Assembly (NCBI RefSeq): GCF_900100965.1
Contig: NZ_FMUJ01000007.1
Coordinates: 308,011-372,010, forward strand
Reading direction: 5' to 3'
Length of the DNA: 64,000 bases
From: Variovorax sp. EL159
Lineage (GTDB): Bacteria > Pseudomonadota > Gammaproteobacteria > Burkholderiales > Burkholderiaceae_C
In this document: one piece after another, positions 40,144 to 48,616 of the stretch
Layout: each line of letters opens with the position of its first letter
Numbering within the stretch: the stretch's first letter is position 1
Made by a program: the position numbers and the translations under genes
The notes under the pieces: model-generated
What the model saw: only the letters and a program-made list of their open reading frames with translations
Databases searched by the model: none
What the model was told of the DNA's origin: nothing

Positions 40144-41214
40144 ATGCCTCGCCTCACCCGCTCCTGCTCCTTCTTCGCACGCCGCCCCCTGATCGCAGCC
40201 GCCGCCGCGCTCGCATGCAGCGGGGCCGCGCTCGCGCAGACAGTCCCGACGCTCTACATCGGCATGAACGGCGGCACCATGGAGAAGGCGTACACGCAGT
40301 ACGTGTTCCCGGCCTTCGAGAAGGCCTACGGCGCCAAGGTGGTGGTGGTGCCCGGCACATCGTCCGACATTCTTGCGAAGGCGCAGGCCAACAAGGACAA
40401 GCCGCAGATGCACGTGATGTTCCTGGACGACGGCATCATGGTGCGCGCCATCGGCATGGGCCTGTGCCAGAAGCAGAAGCCCAGCCAGTCGCTCAGCGAG
40501 ATCTATCCGGCCGCGCGCTTCAAGGACGACATGGCCAGCGGCGTGAGCCTGGGCATGACGGGCCTGGCCTACAACGCGAAGATGTTCAAGGAAAAGGGCT
40601 GGGCCGCACCCACCTCGTGGATGGACCTGGCCGATCCGAAGTTCAAGGGCAAGGTGGTGTTCCAGTCGATGTCGTCCTCGTCCTTCGGGCTGCACGGCTT
40701 CCTGATGTTCAACCGCCTGCAGGGCGGCAACGACAAGAACGTGGAGCCGGGCTTCAAGGCCTGGCCCACCACCATCGGACCGAACGTGCTGGAGTACATC
40801 CCGAGTTCGGCCAAGCTGTCGGAGATGGTGCAGACCGGCGAGGCGGCGATCTTTCCGCTGACGCCGACCATCGTGGATTCGCTCAAGTCCAAGGGCATTC
40901 CGGTCGAGTACGCGCCGCCCAAGGAAGGTGCGGTGGTGCTGGTCACGGCGCAGTGCGTGATCGCCAACAACAGCGAGCCCGAGCTGTCGCAGAAGCTCGC
41001 CGAGTTCCTGCTCAGCCCGGTGGCTCAGGCCAACGTGCTGCAGTACGGCGCGCAGATCCCGACCAACGCCAAGGCCCCGGTGACGGGTGAAAGCGCGACC
41101 CAGGTGGCGAACATCAACAAGTGGATGAAGACCGCCGTCACCATCGACTGGGAGAGCATCAACGCGAACCGGCCGGCCTGGAACGCGCGCTGGAACAAGA
41201 CCATCGAGCGCTGA
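40144..41214 (+). CDS. ABC transporter periplasmic binding protein (PotD-like)
   Basis: A 356-residue family-1 solute-binding protein. A signal peptide (RRPLIAAAAALACSGAALAQ) is followed by TLYIGMNGGTMEKAYTQYVFPAFEKAYG and the hinge region GMTGLAYNAKMFKEKGWAAPTSW. It closes the seven-gene operon, behind a GAAAGGA box, and supplies the receptor for the PotABC-like transporter at its start. An intrinsic terminator follows within 30 bases, marking the operon end. Confidence 0.92.
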   Translation: MPRLTRSCSFFARRPLIAAAAALACSGAALAQTVPTLYIGMNGGTMEKAYTQYVFPAFEKAYGAKVVVVPGTSSDILAKAQANKDKPQMHVMFLDDGIMVRAIGMGLCQKQKPSQSLSEIYPAARFKDDMASGVSLGMTGLAYNAKMFKEKGWAAPTSWMDLADPKFKGKVVFQSMSSSSFGLHGFLMFNRLQGGNDKNVEPGFKAWPTTIGPNVLEYIPSSAKLSEMVQTGEAAIFPLTPTIVDSLKSKGIPVEYAPPKEGAVVLVTAQCVIANNSEPELSQKLAEFLLSPVAQANVLQYGAQIPTNAKAPVTGESATQVANINKWMKTAVTIDWESINANRPAWNARWNKTIER

Positions 41215-41239
41215 GCCGCTGCATCATTCCTGGCGCAAG

Positions 41240-41274
41240 GGCCGCAAGTTTTTCTTGCGGCCTTTTCTTTTTTT
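41240..41274 (+). terminator. Intrinsic terminator of the ABC/flavoenzyme operon
   Basis: GGCCGCAAG at 41240-41248 and CTTGCGGCC at 41254-41262 form a perfect 9-bp stem with a five-T loop, followed by TTTTCTTTTTTT. Confidence 0.95.
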
Positions 41275-41360
41275 GTGATCCGATGTCGAAACCGCGCCGC
41301 GCCACGCGACATTGTCCAGGCGAGGCATGGTGCCGCGCCGTCACCAGAAGGAAGATCGTC

Positions 41361-41717
41361 ATGGAATACATGCTGCTGCTCTTTTCGGACCCCACCGGGT
41401 TCGCGGCCCTGACCCCTGCGCAGACAAGCGAAGCCCTGGCCGCCTACGGCGCCTACGGCGAAGCCCTGCGCAAGGCCGGCGTGTTGCGCCACAGCAGCCG
41501 GCTGAGGCCGGCGAGCACGGCCACCACCGTGCGGCTGCAATCCGGCAAGACCGAAGTGCTCAACGGCCCCTTCGCCGACACGCGCGAACAGCTCGGAGGC
41601 TATTACCTGATCGACGTGTCGGACCTCGACGCGGCCCTGTCCTGGGCCGCGCGCTGCCCTGGCGCGAGCCACGGCGCGGTCGAGGTGCGGCCGCTCTGGC
41701 CCGCCACCGACTACTGA
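41361..41717 (+). CDS. DGPF/YciI-family protein linked to the ECF sigma factor
   Basis: A 118-residue YCII-related protein of the DGPF type. It begins MEYMLLLFSDPTGFA and contains VLNGPFADTREQLGGYYLIDV, where NGPF replaces the usual DGPF. Proteins of this group are the standard neighbours of ECF42 sigma factors; their chemistry is not established. A GAAGGAAG sequence precedes the ATG, and the sigma gene begins six bases after its stop. Confidence 0.9.
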   Translation: MEYMLLLFSDPTGFAALTPAQTSEALAAYGAYGEALRKAGVLRHSSRLRPASTATTVRLQSGKTEVLNGPFADTREQLGGYYLIDVSDLDAALSWAARCPGASHGAVEVRPLWPATDY

Positions 41718-41723
41718 GACCCG

Positions 41724-42995
41724 ATGACGGCCGACGACGCCCGTGCAGCGGCACGCGCGGCCGAATCGGCCGCGCGGCACAGCTACGGCAAGCTGGTCGC
41801 CTTTCTCTCGGCCCGCACGCACGACGTGGCGGGCGCCGAGGACGCACTGTCCGAAGCCTTCGCCGCCGCGCTGGCCGACTGGCCGGTGCAGGGCGTGCCT
41901 CGGGCGCCCGAGGCCTGGCTGCTGACCGTGGCGCGGCGGCGCCGGGTCGACGCGGTGCGCCAGCGGGTGCTCGACGAAGACGCGGCCGCCCACCTGCAAT
42001 GGCTGGCGGAGCTGACGGCCGATGAACACGAGGGCCGGGACGATCCGTCCGGCATGCCCGATCGCCGGCTGGGCCTGCTCTTCGCCTGCGCGCATCCGGG
42101 CATCGACCGCGGCGTGCGCGCGCCGCTGATGCTGCAGGTGGTGCTCGGTTTCGATGCCGCGGCGATTGCCTCGGCCTTCCTGATCGCGCCCGCCGCCATG
42201 GGCCAGCGGCTGAGCCGTGCCAAGGCGAAGATCCGTCAGGCCGGCATCGGCTTCGAAGTGCCGCCGCGCCATCTGCTGGCCGAGCGGCTCGACGCGGTGC
42301 TCGAAGCCATCTACGCGGCCTTCGCCGAGGGCTGGTCGGACCCCGAGGGCGCCGATGCGCGCCGCCGCAATCTCGCGGAAGAGGCCATCTGGCTGGGCCG
42401 GCTGGTCGCGTCGCTGCTGCCCGACGAAGGCGAGGCGCTGGGCCTGCTGTCGCTGATGCTGCATGCGCACGCGCGCCGCGAGGCACGGCGCGATGCCTCG
42501 GGCGCCTATGTGCCGCTGGGCGAGCAGGACACGCGGCGCTGGGACACCGCGATGATCGACGAAGCCGAAGCGCTGCTGTCGCGCGCCAGCCGCTGCCAGG
42601 ACGACGGCGGCCGCTATCAGCTGGAGGCAGCGGTGCAGTCCGCGCACGCGGTGCGCCGCCACACCGGTCGTGCCGACTGGGTGGCTGTCGGCCAGTTGTA
42701 CGACGCGCTGTGCGCGCTCACCGGTTCGCCGGTGGCGGCGCTCAATCGGGCGGTGGCCCTGGCGCAGACCATGGGGCCCGCGGCCGGTCTGTCGGCGCTC
42801 GACGCCCTCGCCGGCGACACGCGGCTAGCGGACTACCAACCCTACTGGGCCGCGCGCGCCGACCTGCTGGCCCGCTGCGGCGACGTGCCGGGGGCGGCAC
42901 AGGCCTACCAGCTGGCGATCGGCCTCGAACGCGATCCGGCCGTGCGGCAGTTTCTTCAGCGACGCGCAGCAGCAGCGGCGGCGGCCGGCGCCTGA
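41724..42995 (+). CDS. ECF sigma factor, ECF42 type, with C-terminal TPR-like extension
   Basis: A 423-residue sigma-70-family factor, about twice the length of ordinary ECF sigmas. Region 2 is at about 20-90 (YGKLVAFLSARTHDVAGAEDALSEAFAAAL, AWLLTVARRRRVDAVRQ) and region 4 at about 130-175 (VVLGFDAAAIASAFLIAPAAMGQRLSRAKAKIRQ). The rest is an alpha-helical TPR-like extension with PVAALNRAVALAQTMGPAAGL, characteristic of ECF42. No anti-sigma gene is adjacent, as expected for this group. The gene overlaps the convergent pump gene by 40 bases; both C-termini are alanine-rich there. Confidence 0.9.
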   Translation: MTADDARAAARAAESAARHSYGKLVAFLSARTHDVAGAEDALSEAFAAALADWPVQGVPRAPEAWLLTVARRRRVDAVRQRVLDEDAAAHLQWLAELTADEHEGRDDPSGMPDRRLGLLFACAHPGIDRGVRAPLMLQVVLGFDAAAIASAFLIAPAAMGQRLSRAKAKIRQAGIGFEVPPRHLLAERLDAVLEAIYAAFAEGWSDPEGADARRRNLAEEAIWLGRLVASLLPDEGEALGLLSLMLHAHARREARRDASGAYVPLGEQDTRRWDTAMIDEAEALLSRASRCQDDGGRYQLEAAVQSAHAVRRHTGRADWVAVGQLYDALCALTGSPVAALNRAVALAQTMGPAAGLSALDALAGDTRLADYQPYWAARADLLARCGDVPGAAQAYQLAIGLERDPAVRQFLQRRAAAAAAAGA

Positions 42996-44209
42996 GGCGC
43001 GGTCCTGCGCAGCAGCACCGGCAGGCACAGCAGATAAAGCGCGGCGCCGACCAGCCACACGATGCCGGGGAAGCGCGCACGGTACGCGAAGTACAGCGCG
43101 CTGATCAGCAAGGGCCCGACCACCGAGGCCAGGCTGGAGATGCTCGCGAGCACGCCTTGCAGCCGCCCCTGGTCGGCTTCGCCCACGCGCCGCGAAAGCA
43201 TCGCCTGCAACGCGGGCTGACCGACGCCGCCCATGCACAGCAACGGCAGCAGCGCGAGCGCCATCCAGCCCTGTGAGGCGAACGCGATCAACGCGTAGGC
43301 CGTGCAATCAGACAGGGTGCCGACTGCGATCGCCACACGCTCGCCCCAGCGCTCGACCAGCGGGCCCGCCAGGAAGCCTTGCACCACCGCGTGGATCAGG
43401 CCGAAGCCCGCGAGCGAAAGGCCGACCGTGGTGCCGTTCCAGGCGTAGCGGTCTTCGCCGTGGATCACCCAGGTCGTGCCGGCGACCTCGCCCACCAGCA
43501 CGAGCACCAGGAACACGCCGAGGATCGGCAGCAACGCGGGAAAGCCCGCTGCCCAACGCAGCGGCGCAAGCGGATGCAGCACGCTGCGGTCGAAAGGCCG
43601 TGTCGCGAGGTCGGGTGGGCGCGACTCGCGCAGCACCAGCAGGCCCACGAGGAAGGTCACGCCGTTGAGCACCGCGGCCGCGATGAAGGGCAGCCGCACG
43701 CCATGGTCGCCGAGCACACCGCCGATGGCCGGCCCGGCGATGAAGCCCAGGCCGAAGCAGGCGCCCATGCGGCCGAACCAGCGCGCGCGCTGGTCCTCGG
43801 GCGTGAGGTCGGCGATGGCGGCAGAGGCCACCGCCATGTTCGCGCCCGTCATGCCCGCGATCGCGCGGCCCACGAACAGCATCCACAGCGAGGGCGCGAA
43901 GGCCATGAAGAGCGCATCGATTGCCGCGCCCGCCACCGACACCAGCAGCACCGGCCGGCGGCCGAAGCGGTCGCTGAGCGCGCCGAGCACGGGCGCGCAG
44001 AGGAACTGCATCAGCGCATACAGCGACAGGAAGGCGCCGAAGCGCCAGCCGAGATCGCCGGTGTGGCCGACCTCGCGCAACAGGCCCGGCACGATCGGCA
44101 TGACGAGGCTGATGCCGACGGCATCGAGCGTGACGATCGCCAGGATCACCGCATGCGCGTGGCGGCTGCCCGCGACTGAGGGGTTGGAAGAAATGTTGGA
44201 ATTTATCAT
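42956..44209 (-). CDS. TetA-type major facilitator efflux pump
   Basis: A 417-residue, twelve-segment MFS drug:H+ antiporter closely resembling the TetA tetracycline exporters. It has LDAVGISLVMPIVPGLLRE in segment 1, ALYALMQF-like SLYALMQFLCAPVLGALSDRFGRRPVLLVS including motif A, and GPAIGGVLGD. The ATG at 44209 starts MINSNISSNPS; no later in-frame Met precedes segment 1. The codon usage and GC match the surroundings, so this looks chromosomal rather than recently acquired. It is divergent from a TetR gene and its start lies inside a tetO-like palindrome. Tetracycline transport is a family-based inference. Confidence 0.85.
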   Translation of the reverse strand: MINSNISSNPSVAGSRHAHAVILAIVTLDAVGISLVMPIVPGLLREVGHTGDLGWRFGAFLSLYALMQFLCAPVLGALSDRFGRRPVLLVSVAGAAIDALFMAFAPSLWMLFVGRAIAGMTGANMAVASAAIADLTPEDQRARWFGRMGACFGLGFIAGPAIGGVLGDHGVRLPFIAAAVLNGVTFLVGLLVLRESRPPDLATRPFDRSVLHPLAPLRWAAGFPALLPILGVFLVLVLVGEVAGTTWVIHGEDRYAWNGTTVGLSLAGFGLIHAVVQGFLAGPLVERWGERVAIAVGTLSDCTAYALIAFASQGWMALALLPLLCMGGVGQPALQAMLSRRVGEADQGRLQGVLASISSLASVVGPLLISALYFAYRARFPGIVWLVGAALYLLCLPVLLRRTAPQAPAAAAAAARR

Positions 44210-44247
44210 TGATAAGGAATTATCAGCGATAAATTCCAGGTTGTGAA
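44203..44247 (-). promoter_or_regulatory. Pump promoter with two tetO-like operators
   Basis: TTATCA-T-TGATAA at 44203-44215 and TTATC-AGC-GATAA at 44220-44232 share the core of classical tet operators (TATCA-N-TGATA). On the minus strand TTCACA (44242-44247) and GATAAT (44219-44224) are spaced by 17 bases, a good sigma-70 promoter for the pump. One operator covers the -10 element, the other the start site and the ATG. The predicted transcript begins only a few bases before the ATG, implying a leaderless mRNA. Confidence 0.7.
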
Positions 44248-44288
44248 GCACCCCACCCATCGGCCCGGAAACGGGCACGGACATCGGC

Positions 44289-44954
44289 ATGAAACTGGAC
44301 AGTGAAGTGATCCTCGAAGCAGCGCTTGCGTTGCTCGACGAGGTCGGCATGGACAAACTCAGCACCCGGCTGCTGGCCGAGCGGCTCGGCGTGCAGCAGC
44401 CCGCGCTGTACTGGCATTTCAAGAACAAGCGCGCGCTGCTCGATGCGATGAACCGCGAGCTCTTGCGGCGTGCGCACGATCGCCGGCTGCCGCTGCCCGA
44501 GGAAACGTGGGAGACCTTCCTGCGCGAGAACGCGCGCAGCTTCCGCCGCGCGCTGCTGGCACGGCGCGACGGCGCGCGCCTGCATGCCGGCTCCGAGCCC
44601 GACCCGGACGATCTCGACATGGTGGAAGCCCAGCTCGCGGCCGTGGTCCGCCTGGGTATGCCGGCAACGCAGGCCATGACGCTGCTGATCGCACTGGGCC
44701 GCTACACCGTGGGCTGCGTGCTCGAGGAACAGGCGGCGCCGCCCGATGCGGAAGTGCGGCAGCAGACGCTCGATGCCGCCGCGGCGTCGCGCCCCTTGCT
44801 GGCCGAGGCCTTCGCCAACTACCGCAAGGCCGGCCCCGATGCGATGTTCGATGTCGGCGTGGATCTCATGCTCGAAGGCGCGAAGGCGCGGCTGGTGGCC
44901 GACAAAAAGCCCAAGCCCAAATCCGGACTGGGCAAGCCGACGCCGCGCCGCTGA
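44289..44954 (+). CDS. TetR-type tetracycline-responsive repressor
   Basis: A 221-residue repressor of the original TetR class. The helix-turn-helix (LSTRLLAERLGVQQPALYWHFKNKRALLDAM) is nearly the same as in transposon TetR proteins, keeping the operator-contact residues Q, P, Y, W, H and K. Aligned by eye with TetR(B), the ligand residues His64, Asn82, Phe86 and His100 are all kept (AHD, ENARSFR, RLHAG); Thr103 is Ser and Arg104 is Glu. This supports Mg-tetracycline or a similar polyketide as inducer. It is divergent from the pump. The C-terminus has an extra basic tail. Confidence 0.87.
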   Translation: MKLDSEVILEAALALLDEVGMDKLSTRLLAERLGVQQPALYWHFKNKRALLDAMNRELLRRAHDRRLPLPEETWETFLRENARSFRRALLARRDGARLHAGSEPDPDDLDMVEAQLAAVVRLGMPATQAMTLLIALGRYTVGCVLEEQAAPPDAEVRQQTLDAAAASRPLLAEAFANYRKAGPDAMFDVGVDLMLEGAKARLVADKKPKPKSGLGKPTPRR

Positions 44955-44961
44955 CGCCGGC

Positions 44962-46608
44962 TCAGCGGCCCGCGCTGTCTTCGAGAATCCAGCCCGCCGC
45001 CTTCTCGGCCATCATCAATGTCGGGCTGTTGGTGTTGCCGCTGGTGATGGTGGGCATCGCGCCCGCATCGACCACGCGCAGGCCCTGCACGCCGCGCACG
45101 CGCAGCCTGGCGTCGAGCACCGCCATCGGGTCGTTGTCGGCGCCCATCTTCGTGGTGCCGACCGGATGGAAGATGGTGGTGGCGATGTCGCCCGCGAGCC
45201 GCGCGAGGTCTTCGTCGGTCTGGTACTGCGCGCCGGGCTTCCATTCTTCGGGCTTGTACCTGGCCAGCGCGGGCTGCGACGCGATGCGGCGCGTCACGCG
45301 CAATGAATCGGCCGCCACCTTGCGGTCTTCGTCGGTGCTCAGGTAGTTGGGCGCGATGGCGGGCGCGTCTTCGAAGCGCCTGCTCTTGATGCGCACCGTG
45401 CCCCGGCTCGTGGGGTTCAGGTTGCACACGCTCGCGGTGAAGGCCGGGAAGCTGTGCAGCGGCTCGCCGAAGGCATCGAGCGACAGCGGCTGCACGTGGT
45501 ACTGCAGGTTCGGCCATTCGTGGTCGGGCGAGCTGCGCGTGAAGGCGCCGAGCTGCGAGGGCGCCATGCTCATCGGCCCGCTGCGCTTGAGCAGGTATTC
45601 GAGGCCGATCTTCGCCTTGCCGACCATCGACGACGCCAGCACGTTGAGCGTGGGCGCCCCGCTGATCTTGTAGACCGCGCGGATCTGCAGGTGGTCTTGC
45701 AGGTTGGCGCCGACGCCGGGCGCATCGAGCACCACGTCGATGCCGTGCTGGCGCAGCAGCTCGGCCGGGCCGACGCCGGAGAGCTGCAGGATCTGCGGCG
45801 AGCCGATGGCACCCGCGCTCAGGATCACTTCGCGCGTGGCGTGCGCGGTGACCATCTCGCTGCCGTTCCACACCTCGGCGCCGGTGCAGCGGCGCGTGCC
45901 GCCGGGCAGCGTCTCGAACAGCAGGCGCGACACCTGCGCGCCGGTCCACAGCTCGAAGTTGGGCCTGCCATAGCAGGTCGGCCGCAGGAAGGCCTTGGCG
46001 GTGTTCCAGCGCCAGCCGCTCTTCTGGTTGACCTGGAAGTAGCCCACGCCTTCGTTGCTGCCACGGTTGAAGTCGGTGGTGTGCGGCACGTCGGCCTGCG
46101 CGGCGGCATCGGCGAAGGCGTCGAGGATGTCCCAGCGCAGTCGCTGCTTTTCCACGCGCCACTCACCGCCCGCGCCATGCATCTCGTCGGCACCGAGATA
46201 GAAGTCTTCATGCTTCTTGAAGGCCGGCAGCACGTTCTGCCAGCGCCACGACTCGTCGCCCGTGAGCCGCGCCCACTGCTCGTAGTCGCGCGACTGGCCA
46301 CGCATGTAGATCATGCCGTTGATGCTCGACGAACCGCCCAGCGTCTTGCCGCGCGGATAGCGCAGCACGCGGCCGTTCAGACCCGCATCGGGCTCGGTGG
46401 TGTAGAGCCAGTCGGTGCGCGGGTTGCCGATGCAATACAGGTAGCCCACCGGAATATGGATCCAGTGGTAGTCGTCCTTGCGGCCGGCCTCGATCAGCAG
46501 CACGCGCTTTGTCTTGTCCGCGCTGAGCCGGTTGGCCATGAGCGAACCCGCGGTGCCGGCGCCAATGATGATGAAGTCGAAGCGATCGCTGCTGCTGTTT
46601 GTTGTCAT
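44962..46608 (-). CDS. GMC-family FAD oxidoreductase (choline/alcohol dehydrogenase-like)
   Basis: A 548-residue glucose-methanol-choline oxidoreductase. The FAD fold is FIIIGAGTAGSLMANRLS, the two family signatures are YPRGKTLGGSSSINGMIYMRG near residue 78 and GAIGSPQILQLSGVG near 260, and the C-terminal catalytic region has TIFHPVGTTKMG and VVDAGAMPTITSGNTNSPTLMMAEK. The ATG at 46608 places the FAD motif at the N-terminus; its ribosome site is weak. It has no signal peptide. Substrate unknown; it ends seven bases from the tetR-like gene, convergently. Confidence 0.92.
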   Translation of the reverse strand: MTTNSSSDRFDFIIIGAGTAGSLMANRLSADKTKRVLLIEAGRKDDYHWIHIPVGYLYCIGNPRTDWLYTTEPDAGLNGRVLRYPRGKTLGGSSSINGMIYMRGQSRDYEQWARLTGDESWRWQNVLPAFKKHEDFYLGADEMHGAGGEWRVEKQRLRWDILDAFADAAAQADVPHTTDFNRGSNEGVGYFQVNQKSGWRWNTAKAFLRPTCYGRPNFELWTGAQVSRLLFETLPGGTRRCTGAEVWNGSEMVTAHATREVILSAGAIGSPQILQLSGVGPAELLRQHGIDVVLDAPGVGANLQDHLQIRAVYKISGAPTLNVLASSMVGKAKIGLEYLLKRSGPMSMAPSQLGAFTRSSPDHEWPNLQYHVQPLSLDAFGEPLHSFPAFTASVCNLNPTSRGTVRIKSRRFEDAPAIAPNYLSTDEDRKVAADSLRVTRRIASQPALARYKPEEWKPGAQYQTDEDLARLAGDIATTIFHPVGTTKMGADNDPMAVLDARLRVRGVQGLRVVDAGAMPTITSGNTNSPTLMMAEKAAGWILEDSAGR

Positions 46609-46862
46609 GTTTGAAAGTGGCTCGGGGCCAAAGGTTCTCACGCCGGACGAAGGTGGCCTTTTGATGATCTTGCCGCCTCGAAAAAATACTCGTACACCTC
46701 CCACCCCCGCACGCGCCGATCCATGCGCGGCGTGGACATTCCGTTCCCGCCAAACCCCTCGATCAACGAAAGGAAATTGAAAGATTCTTTTGCCGAAGGT
46801 AGCTCAAATCGTTTGAACAACCCTGGGTGCAGGAGCACGCCATTCACGAGGAAGAAAAAGAG

Positions 46863-48557
46863 ATGAAAACAGATCTTCAATGGATTGACAGGACTTCTCT
46901 GCGAATCGTCCGACGGTCGATGCGCGTCGCCATCGTGGCGTCGGCACTGACCTGCGGATTCGGTGCCGCGATTCTTCAGGCATCGGCGCAGGCATTGCCG
47001 CCCGATCAGGCCTATGTGGACAACACGCCGTATGCATTCGGCCCCGCCGATGGATTGGCGGCGTCCGTGGTGCAGGAGAAAGCGGCCGTCGCGCATCACG
47101 TGCTGAACTACACCGCGAGCGGCAGGCGCGTCGAATACACGACGACGGCCGGGCACCTGACCGCGTCGAAGGCCCCCGGCAAGCCCGAGGCCACGATGTT
47201 CTACGTGGCCTACACGGCCAAGCCCAACGGCCCGTTCCCCCGGCCCGTCACCTTTTTCTACAACGGCGGACCCGGCTCCTCGTCGATCTGGCTGCGGCTG
47301 GGTTCGTTCGCGCCGAGCCGCGTGGCAACGCCCGACCCGCTGACCACCGGCTGGCCGAACTTCCCGCTGGTCGACAACCAGGAAAGCCTGATCGACACCA
47401 CCGACATGGTGTTCATCGACCCGCCGGGCACCGGCCTGTCCGAAGCGATCCTGCCCAACACCAATCAGAGCTTCTGGGGCGTGGACCAGGACGCGGGCGT
47501 CATGCGCGACTTCATCATGCGTTACCTCGCGGTCAACCAGCGCGCCCAGAGCCCGATCTACCTCTACGGCGAGTCGTACGGCACGCCGCGCACCAACGTG
47601 CTGGCGGTCATGCTCGAACAGGCGGGCGTGCGGCTGAGCGGCATCGTCCTGCAGTCGTCCATCCTCGACTACAACGACCAGTACCCGGCGCAGACCGACC
47701 TGCAGCGCGCGACCGACTACATGGTGTCGCTGCTGCCCGGCTATGCGGAGGTCGTGACGTACTTCGGGCAGGTCACGCCGCCACCGCGCAGCGAACGAAG
47801 CTTTGCGCGCCGCATGCGCGAGTTCTCGACCCAGCGCTATGACGAGTTCACGCCCTACGGCCCCACCTTCCTCGGGTTGGCGAACCCGCCGGTGTTTCCC
47901 ACCGATGCGGTGTACGCCAAGTTGTCCAGCCAGAGCCATCTCAGCGTGAATGCGCTGCAGGCCTACATGGGATCGAACCCCTACAACACCTCGTTGATTC
48001 CGAACACCACCATCGGCGGTTATGACGGACGCGTTTCGGCACCGAACAACAGCCCGATGCTGGTCGGCGATTCCGATCCTTCGGACGCACTCATCGCCAA
48101 GCCGTTCCCGGTGGTGCTGGCCCAGCAGATGCCGAACTACCTGAAGTACACGGCCGTCAATGCGACCTACGTGCCATTGAGCGACGTCGCGAACATCAAC
48201 TGGGACTTCAGCCACGGCGGACTCGCATTGCCGGACACCATTCCGGATCTGCTGGCGCTGCTCACGCTGAATCCCCGCATCAAGGTGCTGTCGGCCAATG
48301 GATATCACGATCTGGTCACACCGTTCTTCATGACTGAAAAGGACTTGGGACGGCTCAAGAGCGTCCGCGGCATCCGGCCGGACATCCAGGTGACGCACTA
48401 CGCGGGTGGTCACATGATTTACCTGGACGACACCTCGCGGCCCGTGATGAAACGCGACCTGGTGAACTACTACCGCGGCTGGCCCATCGAAGATGCCATG
48501 CGCTTCTCGCAGTTGCCGGCCCCGTGGTCCGACATGGCCCCGCCCGGCACGCCGTAG
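46863..48557 (+). CDS. Exported S10-family serine carboxypeptidase
   Basis: A 564-residue S10 peptidase, which removes C-terminal residues from peptides, typically at acid pH. A signal sequence (VAIVASALTCGFGAAILQASAQA) targets the periplasm or outside. The oxyanion region is FFYNGGPGSSSIWLRLGSFAP, Ser238 is the nucleophile in GESYG, and His517 lies in YAGGHMIY; the acid is probably the Asp in NGYHDLVTP. The ATG at 46863 is preceded by GAGGAAGA. The 254-base gap upstream holds no gene and separates it from the divergent GMC gene. Confidence 0.92.
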   Translation: MKTDLQWIDRTSLRIVRRSMRVAIVASALTCGFGAAILQASAQALPPDQAYVDNTPYAFGPADGLAASVVQEKAAVAHHVLNYTASGRRVEYTTTAGHLTASKAPGKPEATMFYVAYTAKPNGPFPRPVTFFYNGGPGSSSIWLRLGSFAPSRVATPDPLTTGWPNFPLVDNQESLIDTTDMVFIDPPGTGLSEAILPNTNQSFWGVDQDAGVMRDFIMRYLAVNQRAQSPIYLYGESYGTPRTNVLAVMLEQAGVRLSGIVLQSSILDYNDQYPAQTDLQRATDYMVSLLPGYAEVVTYFGQVTPPPRSERSFARRMREFSTQRYDEFTPYGPTFLGLANPPVFPTDAVYAKLSSQSHLSVNALQAYMGSNPYNTSLIPNTTIGGYDGRVSAPNNSPMLVGDSDPSDALIAKPFPVVLAQQMPNYLKYTAVNATYVPLSDVANINWDFSHGGLALPDTIPDLLALLTLNPRIKVLSANGYHDLVTPFFMTEKDLGRLKSVRGIRPDIQVTHYAGGHMIYLDDTSRPVMKRDLVNYYRGWPIEDAMRFSQLPAPWSDMAPPGTP

Positions 48558-48616
48558 TGTCCTGATGGCTCCAACACATGCGATTCGACGATGAAGTCAA
48601 AGAGATGGGAACACTC

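Noticed and set aside
42956..44954. Recently acquired tetracycline-resistance transposon
   Set aside because: No transposase or terminal repeats flank the pair, and base composition and codon use match the surrounding chromosome.
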